Positions 19,930 through 29,341 of a stretch of 64,000 nucleotides of DNA are shown one piece after another; within the stretch, counting starts at the first letter, position 1; every line of letters starts with the position of its first letter. The notes under the pieces are model-generated. The model was not told where the DNA came from. It did no database searches and worked only from the letters and a program-made list of their open reading frames with translations. Position numbers and translations under genes: made by a program. The DNA is from MFD09286-c1 sp963701015 (GTDB lineage Bacteria > Bacteroidota > Bacteroidia > Bacteroidales > DTGW01): NCBI GenBank assembly GCA_963701015.1, contig OY969556.1, positions 992,001 through 1,056,000 on the forward strand, given 5' to 3'.

Positions 19930-19944
19930 TAGTTCATTTGTATT

Positions 19945-20304
19945 TTATACCAATGATAAGTTTTTCTTTTCCTGGATACGGGCTTTTTTACCAGTTAAAT
20001 TACGTAAATAGAATATTTTCGATCTGCGTACTTTACCATGTTTGTTTACTTCTACTTTATCAATAAAAGGTGACGAGATTGGGAAAATTCTTTCAACCCC
20101 AATATTTCCTGACATTTTTCTAACAGTAAAAGTTGCACTTTGCCCTTCGCCTTTACGTTGAATAACAACTCCTTTGTATTGCTGAATACGTTCTTTATTA
20201 CCTTCTTTAATTTTATAATGAACAGTAATTGTATCTCCACTTTTGAATTGTGGAAAATCTATATTAACTGCCAGCTTTTCGTTAACAACATTCATTAAGT
20301 TCAT
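19945..20304 (-). CDS. rplS: 50S ribosomal protein L19
   Basis: The 119-residue protein is ribosomal protein L19, located at the 30S-50S interface. Family signatures are FKSGDTITVHYKIKEGNKER, VVIQRKGEG, TFTVRKMSGNIGVERIFP, and the C-terminal KHGKVRRSKIFYLRNLTGKKARI. A second ATG three codons in is an equally possible start. It stands alone here, without the usual trmD or rpsP neighbours, and an IS200-like element abuts its 3' end. An 86-bp gap separates it from the hexuronate operon upstream, so it probably has its own promoter. Confidence 0.96.
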   Translation of the reverse strand: MNLMNVVNEKLAVNIDFPQFKSGDTITVHYKIKEGNKERIQQYKGVVIQRKGEGQSATFTVRKMSGNIGVERIFPISSPFIDKVEVNKHGKVRRSKIFYLRNLTGKKARIQEKKNLSLV

Positions 20305-20390
20305 TGCAGTATTTTTTCTAAATTTATTTTTTAAAAACAGGTTGCAATATTACAAATTATTTTTGATTTGTTACACAGCCAAATACAATT

Positions 20391-21635
20391 TTATAAAAAT
20401 AACAATTTCAAATGTCGGTCCAAAATATTTTCTTTTACATTTTTCTCAATCACATCCCTGTATTTATCTAATGCCAATGAATATGTATCGCCTAGTTCAA
20501 CTGCAATTTTATAACCAACATGGATTAATTGTCTGAAACTTGGATTATAATTAGCACATGTTTGATTATGGATTAGTGATTCACTGAATTTTAGCGAATC
20601 CCATGAATCAACTTCTTCAGCAGTTGGCAATTTCGATTTATCAATATTTAAAACTGTTGTATATGGTGCAGTCAATTCATCGTAACGGAGCAGTGATTTT
20701 TTGTAAATTTCTTTTGCAATAGTCAAGCCATAACTTCCGGCCTGAGATAATCCAATTACTTCTTCCAGCCATGTTGTACCCGCTGTTTTAACATGAATTC
20801 CGGCGTCAAATTTTTTAATTGCATTTTTTATAGCCGGATAAATTGAAAATTTATCACTGCCACTATGCACACTTAATTTTAAGCTCGATGGTAAACCTAA
20901 TTCGGAAATTGCAAATTGGAGTACTGCAACATCCTGTTCAAATTCCTTAGCAAAGCCTGATACATTTCCAATATAATCAACACCTTTTGCAAATAACCCC
21001 GTGAATTTAGGTGCAATGGTTTGTAATTCAACACCATGATGTTTCAATTCTGCCAGAATAAAAAACAAATCAAGTGGAGATTGCGCATGTTCACATTCGT
21101 CCATTGAAACTTCTGGTATGAAGTTGTCTTTACCCTTTTTTGAAACTATGTAGTTGTATATTTTAGAAACTTCATGAATTGCCAGGAAATAGTTATCAGC
21201 GGTTTTAGCCAAATAGCTTTCAGTAACATCAAATTTTTCATCTATTCCAGGAATAGTTAGTTTTCCAATCCTACGTTTGTGACGCTTGATAAAATCTGCC
21301 TTACTATCTTCACTACAAGGTTGCGCTATAAAATGCGCAACATCAATTGTAAAAAAGTTACTATAATTGATAAAGCCATCAACTGTTTCAAGTCCAATAT
21401 GATCGGCATCGCAATAATAACTACTTTTCCAACCCAAATCTTTTACAGCCATTTCAGCTTCTTTTAATACACTTTCCTGTGAAGTATGAACAATTTTATG
21501 TTCACGGTTCGATTTGTTCCAAACAGGAACTACAGGAATGCCTAATTTATTTATTTCAGCTATAGCAGAAAGTTGTGCTTTACCTTCTTTCGTGAACCTG
21601 TCACCTATTCCAAATGAATATTTTTCTATTTTCAT
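20391..21635 (-). CDS. uxaE: Tagaturonate/fructuronate epimerase, UxaE family
   Basis: This 414-residue protein matches the UxaE family as I recall it, notably the N-terminal SFGIGDRFTKEGKAQL and YYCDADHIGLETVDGF. UxaE enzymes interconvert D-tagaturonate and D-fructuronate, which lets galacturonate use the glucuronate branch and replaces UxaB/UxaA. The gene is the last of the operon, 32 bp after uxaC, exactly where such a step is needed. His and Asp residues in DADH, DVAHFIAQP and SVHSGSDKFS are candidate metal ligands. The call rests on family recognition and context; a mistaken call to another sugar-acid epimerase is the main alternative. Confidence 0.78.
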   Translation of the reverse strand: MKIEKYSFGIGDRFTKEGKAQLSAIAEINKLGIPVVPVWNKSNREHKIVHTSQESVLKEAEMAVKDLGWKSSYYCDADHIGLETVDGFINYSNFFTIDVAHFIAQPCSEDSKADFIKRHKRRIGKLTIPGIDEKFDVTESYLAKTADNYFLAIHEVSKIYNYIVSKKGKDNFIPEVSMDECEHAQSPLDLFFILAELKHHGVELQTIAPKFTGLFAKGVDYIGNVSGFAKEFEQDVAVLQFAISELGLPSSLKLSVHSGSDKFSIYPAIKNAIKKFDAGIHVKTAGTTWLEEVIGLSQAGSYGLTIAKEIYKKSLLRYDELTAPYTTVLNIDKSKLPTAEEVDSWDSLKFSESLIHNQTCANYNPSFRQLIHVGYKIAVELGDTYSLALDKYRDVIEKNVKENILDRHLKLLFL

Positions 21636-21667
21636 ATTTTGATTTATTAAATTACTAATTTGATTTC

Positions 21668-23068
21668 TTAAAATTTAAAATAATTATATGCATTTAAATA
21701 GCTTATATTTTCTACCATTTCGCCTAAAAGTTTTCTGTCGTCAGGAATTTCGCCGTTAACTACATCATTTCCTATTAAATTACAAAGTATTCTTCGGAAA
21801 TATTCATGACGTGGATATGACATAAAGCTGCGAGAATCGGTTAACATTCCCACAAAACGACTTAATAAGCCTAAGGTTGAAAGGGCATTCATTTGACGTT
21901 CCATTCCATCTTTTTGATCGAGAAACCACCAGCCTGAACCCATTTGAATTTTGCCAGGAATAGAACCATCCTGAAAATTGCCCAACATTGTTGCAATTAA
22001 TTCATTATCGCGCGGGTTTAAATTGTAGAGAATAGTTTTTGTCAATTTATTGTTTTTGTCGAGGTGGTTTAAAAATTTAGATAACGATCGGCCAATTTCA
22101 AAATCGCCAATGGAATCGAATCCTTTATCTGGGCCTAATGCAGAAAACAATCGTGTATTATTATTTCTTAATGCTCCAACATGGAATTGTTGCGCCCAGC
22201 CTTTCTCATGGTCCATAATTCCAAATTCATAAAGCATGGCCGATTTAAACTTTATAATTTCTTCAGGATTTAATTCCTTGCCAGATCTAATTTTATTGAA
22301 AATTGTGTCTATTTCGCTAACAGTGAAATCTTCAGCATAAATAGTTTCCAAACCATGATCCGATATTTTACAACCTTGCTGTGCAAAGTAATCGTGTCGG
22401 TTATGGAGTGCTTCAATTAAATTCGTAAATTTTGAGATATTAATGTTTGCAGCTTTTGAAAGTTTATCAATGTATGTATTGAAATTTACAGAGCTTTCAA
22501 CGGCCATAGCAGCATCGGGTCGCCAGGTTGGCAGGACTTTTACAGCAAATCCGTCATTTTTTATTGATTTGTGAAACTCTAATGAATCAATCGGGTCGTC
22601 AGTTGTACAAACTACTTTAACATTCATTTTTAGCATAAGGTTACGAACCGAATATTCTTTAGTTGCAAGTTTAGCTGAAGCTTCATCATAAATTTCTTTG
22701 GAAGTTGAAGGATTTAAAATTTTATGAATGCCAAAATAACGTTGAAGTTCCAAATGCGACCAATGATAAAGAGGGTTTCGTAATGTATTGGGTACCGTTT
22801 CGGCCCATTTTTGAAACTTTTCATAATCGGAAGCATTGCCTGTGCAATATTTTTCATCAATACCATTGGTTCGCATGGCACGCCATTTATAATGGTCGCC
22901 ATTAAGCCAAATTTGAGCTAGGTTAGGATATATTTTGTCTTCGGCAATTTCCTGTGGGATTAAATGACAATGGTAATCAATGATTGGTTGCCCTTTCGCA
23001 TGATTGTGAAATAAATCTTCTGCAACTGATGATTGAAGAAGAAAATTTTCATCCATAAATTGTTTCAT
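21668..23068 (-). CDS. uxaC: Glucuronate/galacturonate isomerase UxaC
   Basis: The 466-residue enzyme has the usual length for uronate isomerase (E. coli about 470). It isomerises D-glucuronate to D-fructuronate and D-galacturonate to D-tagaturonate in the cytoplasm. Signatures include the amidohydrolase-like metal motif PIIDYHCHL near residue 29, VKVVCTTDDPIDSLEFH, AMLYEFGIMDHEKGWAQQFHVGALRNNN, and LTDSRSFMSYPRHEYFRR near the C-terminus. It sits between the SDR gene (30 bp) and uxaE (32 bp), so entry of galacturonate into the pathway and the following epimerisation are co-transcribed. Confidence 0.95.
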   Translation of the reverse strand: MKQFMDENFLLQSSVAEDLFHNHAKGQPIIDYHCHLIPQEIAEDKIYPNLAQIWLNGDHYKWRAMRTNGIDEKYCTGNASDYEKFQKWAETVPNTLRNPLYHWSHLELQRYFGIHKILNPSTSKEIYDEASAKLATKEYSVRNLMLKMNVKVVCTTDDPIDSLEFHKSIKNDGFAVKVLPTWRPDAAMAVESSVNFNTYIDKLSKAANINISKFTNLIEALHNRHDYFAQQGCKISDHGLETIYAEDFTVSEIDTIFNKIRSGKELNPEEIIKFKSAMLYEFGIMDHEKGWAQQFHVGALRNNNTRLFSALGPDKGFDSIGDFEIGRSLSKFLNHLDKNNKLTKTILYNLNPRDNELIATMLGNFQDGSIPGKIQMGSGWWFLDQKDGMERQMNALSTLGLLSRFVGMLTDSRSFMSYPRHEYFRRILCNLIGNDVVNGEIPDDRKLLGEMVENISYLNAYNYFKF

Positions 23069-23098
23069 CTTATTAAATTTAATTTTAAAAATCTGGCA

Positions 23099-23890
23099 TT
23101 ATTCATTTGCAGCTTTACCAAGCGTTGCTAAAATACCTCCATCAACATAAAGAATATGTCCATTTACAAAATCAGAAGCTTTGGATGCCAGGTAAATTGC
23201 TGTTCCCTTAAGTTCTTCAGGCAAACCCCAACGTGCTGCAGGAGTTCTGCTGATAATAAAATCGTTAAAAGGATGCCCGTCTTTTCGTATTGGTTCGGTT
23301 TGACTTGTGGCAAAATATCCAGGGCCAATGCCATTTGTTTGAATATTATATTGTGCCCATTCTGTAGCCATATTTCGGGTCAACATTTTTAAACCACCCT
23401 TTGCCGCTGCGTAAGCTGAGACCGTATTACGTCCCAATTCACTCATCATGGAACAAATGTTAATAATTTTTCCACCTGAATTTCTCTTAATCATACTTTT
23501 GGCAACATGTTTTGCAACTATAAAAGGGGCCACAAGATCAATATCAATAACAAGTCGAAAATCGGAAACTTCCATTTCAACCATTGGTATTCGTTTAATT
23601 ATTCCGGCATTATTAATTAAAATATCTATGGGAGCAACTTCTTTTTCAATTTGAATTAATGCATTTATAACCTGAACTTCATTGGTTACATCAAATAAAT
23701 ATCCTTTAGCTTTAATTCCATTTTTTGCATATTCTTTAATTGCATTATCAATTTTCTCAGAAGATATATCATTGATTATTATTTGTGCACCCGCTTCGGC
23801 AAGACCAGTGGCCATTGCCATTCCTAATCCATGTGTTCCACCTGTAATTAAGGCGGTTTTTCCAGTTAAATCAAATAAATTATTGGACAT
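23099..23890 (-). CDS. SDR oxidoreductase, gluconate 5-dehydrogenase (IdnO) / KduD type
   Basis: This 263-residue classical short-chain dehydrogenase has the cofactor motif TGGTHGLG near residue 17, NNAG, and the catalytic YAAAK. The stretch INICSMMSELGR and NGIGPGYFATSQT is typical of gluconate 5-dehydrogenases (IdnO group). Because it directly follows kduI (23 bp), it may act as KduD, reducing 2,5-diketo-3-deoxygluconate from unsaturated galacturonate to KDG. Sequence and context thus point to slightly different substrates, and both uses are possible. No KDG kinase or KDG aldolase is recognised with certainty in the window. Confidence 0.85.
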   Translation of the reverse strand: MSNNLFDLTGKTALITGGTHGLGMAMATGLAEAGAQIIINDISSEKIDNAIKEYAKNGIKAKGYLFDVTNEVQVINALIQIEKEVAPIDILINNAGIIKRIPMVEMEVSDFRLVIDIDLVAPFIVAKHVAKSMIKRNSGGKIINICSMMSELGRNTVSAYAAAKGGLKMLTRNMATEWAQYNIQTNGIGPGYFATSQTEPIRKDGHPFNDFIISRTPAARWGLPEELKGTAIYLASKASDFVNGHILYVDGGILATLGKAANE

Positions 23891-23913
23891 ACTATTTATT
23901 TTTTAAAGTTTAA

Positions 23914-24756
23914 TTATTTTAATTCGTTAGGTTGACACACATCCATATCGCCGTAATCGAGGTTTTCGCCAGCCATTCCCCAAATAAAAGCATATTGTGA
24001 TGTTCCAACGCCTGAATGAATTGACCAGTTTGGCGAAATTACAGCCTGTTCGTTATGAACCCATATATGGCGAGTTTCATTTGTTTCACCCATAAAGTGA
24101 CAAACTGCCTGGGTTTGTGGAATTTCAAAATAAAAATAAGCCTCCATACGACGGTTGTGTGTGTGCACCGGCATTGTATTCCAAACACTTCCCGGCATAA
24201 ATTCTGTTAGTCCCATTTGCAATTGACATGATGGAACAATACTGTTTATAATCAGCCTGTTAATTTTTCGTTTATTGGATGTTTCAGCAGAACCGGCTTC
24301 CATTGCATCAGCTTCATTAAGCGTAATTTTTTTTACAGGATAACTTGTATGAGCGGGAGCGGAGTTAAAATATAACTTTGCCGGATTTGAATTATTTACA
24401 CTCGAAAAAATTATTTCTTTGTTGCCACTGCCAATATAAAGCGCTTCTTTTAAACCCAGTTTAATTTCTTTCCCATCAATTGAAATTAAAGCTTCTCCTC
24501 CAATATTAATAATTCCAAGCTCTCGTCTTTCAAGAAAATATTTTGCTTTTAGGATATCAACCGTTTCAAGTACAATTTTTTTTGATACTGGAAAACCACC
24601 ACCAACAATAAACCGGTCATAATCGGAATATACCAGATTTATTTGATCAGGAATAAATAAATTATCAACTAAAAAAGAATCTCTCAATTGTTGAGTTGTA
24701 TAATGCTTCACATCATTCGGATGGGCGGCATTCCTGATTTTATAATTTGTTGTCAT
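23914..24756 (-). CDS. kduI: 5-dehydro-4-deoxy-D-glucuronate isomerase KduI
   Basis: The 280-residue cupin-type isomerase converts 4-deoxy-5-ketouronate, formed from the unsaturated end of pectate lyase products, to 2,5-diketo-3-deoxygluconate. The N-terminal IRNAAHPNDVKHYTTQQLRD and the metal motif MPVHTHNRRMEAYFYFE are diagnostic, and NWSIHSGVGTSQYAFIWGMAGEN supplies the last His. Length equals that of E. coli KduI (278). It lies between the MFS transporter and the SDR with gaps of 23 bp on each side. Its presence shows that lyase products (PL9, GH105) enter this operon. Confidence 0.96.
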   Translation of the reverse strand: MTTNYKIRNAAHPNDVKHYTTQQLRDSFLVDNLFIPDQINLVYSDYDRFIVGGGFPVSKKIVLETVDILKAKYFLERRELGIINIGGEALISIDGKEIKLGLKEALYIGSGNKEIIFSSVNNSNPAKLYFNSAPAHTSYPVKKITLNEADAMEAGSAETSNKRKINRLIINSIVPSCQLQMGLTEFMPGSVWNTMPVHTHNRRMEAYFYFEIPQTQAVCHFMGETNETRHIWVHNEQAVISPNWSIHSGVGTSQYAFIWGMAGENLDYGDMDVCQPNELK

Positions 24757-24779
24757 TTTCGAAATAAATTAAATTATGC

Positions 24780-26462
24780 TTATAAATCCGTAATTGGTTT
24801 GTGCTGGGGGACTAATAATTTCATAATACTCCATGCTATCAAATAAACGGTACCACAAATTGCAAATAAAATTAAATATGCGTATTGAGGATTTTTTATA
24901 AAGGCATCACGTAAAACGCCTGTAAGCATTAACATTAATACTCCGCCAAGACCACCAGCCATTGTTCCAATACCAACAACAGAACCGAGAGCTTTTTTGG
25001 GAAACATATCAGATACTGATGTAAATAAATTGGCTGACCATGCCTGATGTGCAGCAGCAGCTATAGCTATAATAGAAACTGCAAGATACATGGCCGAATT
25101 TCCAAATTTTGCAGCATCGCCAAAATACTGGGTTGATAAAACCAATAATGGCATTGTTCCAAATATCAACAGTGCAGTCATCCTGGCTTTGTAAACTTTC
25201 ATACCTCTATTTATGAGTATTAATGGTAAACTCCCACCAAATAAACTTCCTAAAATAGAAATTAAATATACAATAAAAGTCGGCCATGTAACTTGAATTA
25301 AGGTCATATGAAATTGGTTTATAAGATAATCTGGTAACCAGAAAAGATAAAACCACCATATACCATCGGTAAAAAATTTACCAGCAAAAAATGCCCAAGT
25401 TTGTTTATATCCAAGAATAATTGGGGCAGGGATATTACCATAATTATTTGAATCAAGTTTCCCATTTTTTATTCCAGCATAAAGCATTACATAAATTGTA
25501 CCTATTACTGGTATTAGGTTTAAAAATATATATTTACTGGTTTTGTCCAAATCATGAAGTCTTCGGGATTGTAAAGCAAGTATAAGCCATGCATATAAAA
25601 TTGCTACTAATGCAATAAATACTTTTTGTGTAATACCCAATACATCATCATCGGTTGCCATTTTCATAACTTCAATAAGAAACAGGTAAATAATATTAAT
25701 GAGAATGAATGTTCCCCAAAATGCCTGACGTGGAACCCTTCCTTCAAATGAAAATAAATTTCCAAACGAAACACCTGTTCCGCCGTTGTCTTTGTTTACA
25801 ATTTTTTCATCTTCATCACTGTGGATGTAATCAAATTCAGTTTTACTTAATCTTTTCGATTTTGAAGGAGAATCGTAAAACCAAAACCAGAAAATTAGCC
25901 AAATAAAACCAATTGCCCCGGTCATTATAAATGCCATTTTCCAACCAATTCCGTTTCCGAAAAATGCCATACACCAAGGCACAAATAATGCTGCAATCAT
26001 AGCACCAAGATTTGAACCACTATTAAAAATACTGGTTGCCAATGCCCTTTCTTTTTTGGGAAACCATTCTGCAACTGTTTTTATTGAAGCTGGAAAGTTT
26101 CCTGCTTCGCCAACTGCAAAAAAGTTTCGGACTAAAATATGTAACCAAAGTACAGCACCCACAAAGGCATTTACCACACCAAAAATTGACCATGTAATTA
26201 AAGAAAAAGCCAGACCTAACTTGGTGCCAATTTTATCTATAATAAATCCTGAAATTATAGTCATTAAACCATAAACACCGGTAAAAAAAGCGACTAATAT
26301 TGAAAATTGTGTATTTGTCCAACCAAATCCTGCGGCAGAGCAAAAATATGGTTTCAGATAGGCAAGTACCTGACGATCTAAATAATTAAATGTAGTTGAA
26401 AACAGAAGCAAGGCAACTATTGTCCACCTGAAATTTCCTATGTAATTGGTTGAATCCTTCAT
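24780..26462 (-). CDS. Hexuronate MFS transporter (ExuT-like) with inserted DUF805 domain
   Basis: The 560-residue protein is an MFS permease of the anion:cation symporter group, seen in FNYLDRQVLAYLKPYF, GEAGNFPASIKTVAEWFPKKERA and the C-terminal SDMFPKKALGSVVGIGTMAGG. Such carriers are about 430 residues. Here the loop between TM6 and TM7 holds about 105 extra residues (235-340) with several hydrophobic segments and DUF805-like motifs: FSFEGRVPRQAFWGTFILIN, SRRLHDLDKTSKYIFLNLIP and DSNNYGNIP. The reading frame runs intact through both halves. It probably imports galacturonate or glucuronate across the inner membrane. The insert may be regulatory or structural. It lies between gnd (18 bp) and kduI (23 bp). 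Confidence 0.9.
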   Translation of the reverse strand: MKDSTNYIGNFRWTIVALLLFSTTFNYLDRQVLAYLKPYFCSAAGFGWTNTQFSILVAFFTGVYGLMTIISGFIIDKIGTKLGLAFSLITWSIFGVVNAFVGAVLWLHILVRNFFAVGEAGNFPASIKTVAEWFPKKERALATSIFNSGSNLGAMIAALFVPWCMAFFGNGIGWKMAFIMTGAIGFIWLIFWFWFYDSPSKSKRLSKTEFDYIHSDEDEKIVNKDNGGTGVSFGNLFSFEGRVPRQAFWGTFILINIIYLFLIEVMKMATDDDVLGITQKVFIALVAILYAWLILALQSRRLHDLDKTSKYIFLNLIPVIGTIYVMLYAGIKNGKLDSNNYGNIPAPIILGYKQTWAFFAGKFFTDGIWWFYLFWLPDYLINQFHMTLIQVTWPTFIVYLISILGSLFGGSLPLILINRGMKVYKARMTALLIFGTMPLLVLSTQYFGDAAKFGNSAMYLAVSIIAIAAAAHQAWSANLFTSVSDMFPKKALGSVVGIGTMAGGLGGVLMLMLTGVLRDAFIKNPQYAYLILFAICGTVYLIAWSIMKLLVPQHKPITDL

Positions 26463-26480
26463 GAGCTGACAGAATTTAAA

Positions 26481-27935
26481 TTAAACAGTATAAGTTGAGG
26501 ATGCCGTATCACCTCCACGGCCTGTCCAGTTGGTGTGGAAAAATTGACCGCGCGGTTTATCGGTTCTTTCATAAGTATGAGCGCCAAAATAATCGCGCTG
26601 TGCCTGTAATAAGTTAGCCGGTAAAAATTCGCTACGGAAACCATCGAAATAGTTTAAAGCCGCGCATATTGCCGGGGCTGGTATACCATTTTGAACAGAT
26701 GCACCAATAATAGTTCTCCAACCTTCCTGTGCTTTTTCAATAACACCTTTAAAAAATGGGTCGAGTAATAAATTTGTTAAATTAGGATTTTTATCAAATG
26801 CTTCCTTTATTTTTCCAAGGAAGGCTGAACGTATAATACAACCACCACGCCACATAAGCGCAATACCTCCATAATTTAATTCCCATTTATTCTCTTCAGC
26901 TGCGGCTCGCATGAGTGAGTAACCTTGTGCATATGAAACAATCTTTGAAGCATACAAAGCATCATGTAAAGCTTTAATAAACTGTTTTTTATCGCCACTG
27001 AATTTTGGTTTTGGCCCGGAAAGAATTTTGGAAGCGCCAACACGTTCATCTTTTATTGCTGACAAGCATCTCGAAAATACTGCTTCGCCAATGAGTGTAA
27101 GGGGAATTCCTAAATCGAGTGCAGCTACACTGGTCCATTTGCCGGTACCTTTTTGGCCGGCTGTATCAAGAATTTTATTAATAAGCGGTTTGTCGTCATT
27201 ATCTTTAAAGGCAAGAATATTACGGGTTATTTCAATTAAATAACTGTCGAGTTCGCCTTTGTTCCATTCTTTGAATACTTCGTGCATTTCATCTGCCGAC
27301 ATTCCTAATAAATCGCGCATTATTTGATAAGCTTCACAAATAAGTTGCATATCGCCATATTCAATTCCATTGTGCACCATTTTAACAAAGTGACCGGCAC
27401 CATTTTCCCCAACCCAATCACAGCAAGGCGTTCCACCATCAACTTTGGCAGCAATTGCCTGAAAAATTGGTTTTACAAATGGCCATGCTTTTTTTGACCC
27501 TCCGGGCATTATCGAAGGTCCTAATAAAGCCCCTTCCTCGCCACCAGAAACACCGGTTCCAATATATAATAGACCTTTACTTTCAACATACTTTGTTCTT
27601 CTAATGGTGTCGGGGAAATGCGAATTACCACCATCAATAATAATATCACCAGGTTCAAGATAGGGCAGGAGCAAGTCAATAAATTCGTCAACAGGTTTTC
27701 CAGCTTTCACCATTAACATTACTTTACGTGGACGTTCCAGCGATTTAACTAATTCCTCAATGGTATGAGCTCCGCGAATTTTTTTCCCTTTGGCACGGGC
27801 ATTTAAAAAGGCATCCACTTTGTCTACAGTTCGGTTAAATACTGAAACTGTAAAACCTTTGCTTTCCATATTTAATACAAGGTTTTCGCCCATTACTGCC
27901 AAACCTACCAATCCAATATCTGATAATTGCTTCAT
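26481..27935 (-). CDS. gnd: 6-phosphogluconate dehydrogenase, decarboxylating
   Basis: This 484-residue enzyme oxidises 6-phosphogluconate to ribulose 5-phosphate and CO2 with NADP. Signatures are the Rossmann motif GLVGLAVMGENLVLNMESKG, VFNRTVDKVDAF, SGGEEGALLGPSIMPGG, HNGIEYGDMQLICEAY and IRSAFLGKIKEAFDKNP. The normal partners zwf and pgl are absent. Instead it sits between a LarA-like epimerase (57 bp upstream) and the hexuronate transporter (18 bp downstream). This placement suggests that its substrate here comes from gluconate or mannonate, not from glucose 6-phosphate. Confidence 0.96.
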   Translation of the reverse strand: MKQLSDIGLVGLAVMGENLVLNMESKGFTVSVFNRTVDKVDAFLNARAKGKKIRGAHTIEELVKSLERPRKVMLMVKAGKPVDEFIDLLLPYLEPGDIIIDGGNSHFPDTIRRTKYVESKGLLYIGTGVSGGEEGALLGPSIMPGGSKKAWPFVKPIFQAIAAKVDGGTPCCDWVGENGAGHFVKMVHNGIEYGDMQLICEAYQIMRDLLGMSADEMHEVFKEWNKGELDSYLIEITRNILAFKDNDDKPLINKILDTAGQKGTGKWTSVAALDLGIPLTLIGEAVFSRCLSAIKDERVGASKILSGPKPKFSGDKKQFIKALHDALYASKIVSYAQGYSLMRAAAEENKWELNYGGIALMWRGGCIIRSAFLGKIKEAFDKNPNLTNLLLDPFFKGVIEKAQEGWRTIIGASVQNGIPAPAICAALNYFDGFRSEFLPANLLQAQRDYFGAHTYERTDKPRGQFFHTNWTGRGGDTASSTYTV

Positions 27936-27992
27936 ATTGTTATTTATGTTATTTTGAATTATTGTTTTTATAAATTCTCTAAATTTAATTTA

Positions 27993-29270
27993 TTAAGAAC
28001 TATGTTCAAACCTGTCTTTAAATGCCCAAAGCCCGATGGCAGGATTAGAAATATAATAAATTTCTTCTCCATTTATTGTGTTGAAGCCATCTTTTAATTT
28101 GGTTGGATTGTATTTCTCAAGCATTTCTGCTAAAGGCGCATATTTGAAATTTACTGATTCAATTTCTTGTTTGGTGAGTTTTCCCGGACAATAGGTAATT
28201 GAGAAACGGCCTTCGGAACTTCCATGAATTAAATGCGCCGCTGCGCTTAGGTTGTTTTTTAAATCTTCATTAGTGTTTGTCGCTTCCAAAGTGGCTTTTG
28301 TGCCCTTGTACCCATATTTTCTAATCAATTTATCTATTGTTGGGTCTTCTCCAAATTCTTTTAAAGCAGGTGCAAGAACTATTAGTTCTCCACCGTCAGC
28401 CAAAGCCATACGTGTTCTATAAACACTTTTATTACCTAGCCAGGTACTTTTAAACTCTGATGGATCAAGATATACAACCACTTTTTTCAATGGTTTATCA
28501 AGCATGGTAAAATTCACTTTAAGTGAAAGTTCTGCTGCTTTTAAGAATACATCTTCATCATCGCCAATAAATAGGCCTTTAACAACAAGCTTTCCGCTTG
28601 AATCGCGACCGATAACCGTATGCACATAAACTACAGGCATATGTTTTATGAAGTGTTCTGAAGCATAATTGAGTAATTTCCTTACCGGATTATCAGCCCT
28701 GCCCATCAATCGTTCCATTCCATAAACAGCACCAACAAAGTGACTTTTATTAATTCCTTCCGAACCTCCGGTACCTACAAATATATTTTTATTGTAATTG
28801 GCCATACCAATAACTTCGTGTGGAACTACCTGGCCTACAGAAAGTATTAAATCGTGTCCGCCGTTAACTATAAGTTTATTGAGCTGGGCTGGCCAAGCAT
28901 AGTTGAGCATGTTGTTTGTTACGTTTGCCACAAACTCTCCGGGTACTGTTCCAACTGTAATTACATCATTTCGCCAATCATGAACCCTGAAAAGTTCTTT
29001 TGGAACGCCTGCAAACATTTCAGAAATTTCATTTTCCTTCATGGCTGTATGTGTGCCTAAAGCAGGTAATACATCTTTCAGTGCATTGCCATAATATTTG
29101 TAAATGAGTGATGTTAAGTCACCAGCCCTGGAATGAAACCTTGTAAAATCAGGAGGTACAACCAGAACTTTATTTCGTTTACCCAATTTATCCAAAGCTT
29201 CAAATAAGCCTTTTTTCAAATCTTCAACTGTGAGGGCAGTTGTTTCCGAACCTTTTTGATAATATATCAT
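27993..29270 (-). CDS. LarA-like nickel-pincer racemase/epimerase, possible gluconate 2-epimerase
   Basis: The 425-residue protein belongs to the LarA (DUF2088) superfamily of racemases and epimerases that use a nickel-pincer nucleotide. Key positions fit: D41/R44 in PDFTR, H74 in GTH, H151 in VVPHE, K161 in NYNKN and H177 in KSHF. The H151-K161-H177 spacing (10 and 16) equals that of H174, K184 and H200 in Lactobacillus LarA, where the Lys binds the cofactor. The superfamily includes proven D-gluconate 2-epimerases, whose second substrate is D-mannonate. Next to a mannonate-forming SDR, a sugar kinase and gnd, that activity is the best guess. Cofactor genes larB/C/E are not in the window. 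Confidence 0.85.
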   Translation of the reverse strand: MIYYQKGSETTALTVEDLKKGLFEALDKLGKRNKVLVVPPDFTRFHSRAGDLTSLIYKYYGNALKDVLPALGTHTAMKENEISEMFAGVPKELFRVHDWRNDVITVGTVPGEFVANVTNNMLNYAWPAQLNKLIVNGGHDLILSVGQVVPHEVIGMANYNKNIFVGTGGSEGINKSHFVGAVYGMERLMGRADNPVRKLLNYASEHFIKHMPVVYVHTVIGRDSSGKLVVKGLFIGDDEDVFLKAAELSLKVNFTMLDKPLKKVVVYLDPSEFKSTWLGNKSVYRTRMALADGGELIVLAPALKEFGEDPTIDKLIRKYGYKGTKATLEATNTNEDLKNNLSAAAHLIHGSSEGRFSITYCPGKLTKQEIESVNFKYAPLAEMLEKYNPTKLKDGFNTINGEEIYYISNPAIGLWAFKDRFEHSS

Positions 29271-29341
29271 ACTTAAGTTATTAGTTGATGGTTGATAGTT
29301 GCCAGAGAATACTGAATTATTACTATCAATTCAAATTTAAT

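Larger units (their letters stand above)
19400..19935 (+). mobile_element. IS200/IS605-like single-gene insertion element
   Basis: The element consists of one Y1 transposase gene flanked by subterminal hairpins that share CCCCGC(C/T)GCTTGCGGCG. This is the layout of IS200-type elements, which move as single strands and leave no terminal inverted repeats or target duplications. The exact ends cannot be set from one copy; the limits given enclose both hairpins. It lies between the terminator of the giant T9SS gene and the 3' end of rplS, in an intergenic site that interrupts no gene. The high-GC hairpins contrast with the AT-rich surroundings. Confidence 0.75.

Noticed and set aside
22705..22905. 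Pair of small frames inside uxaC
   Set aside because: Both overlap conserved uxaC coding sequence and show no protein-like pattern.
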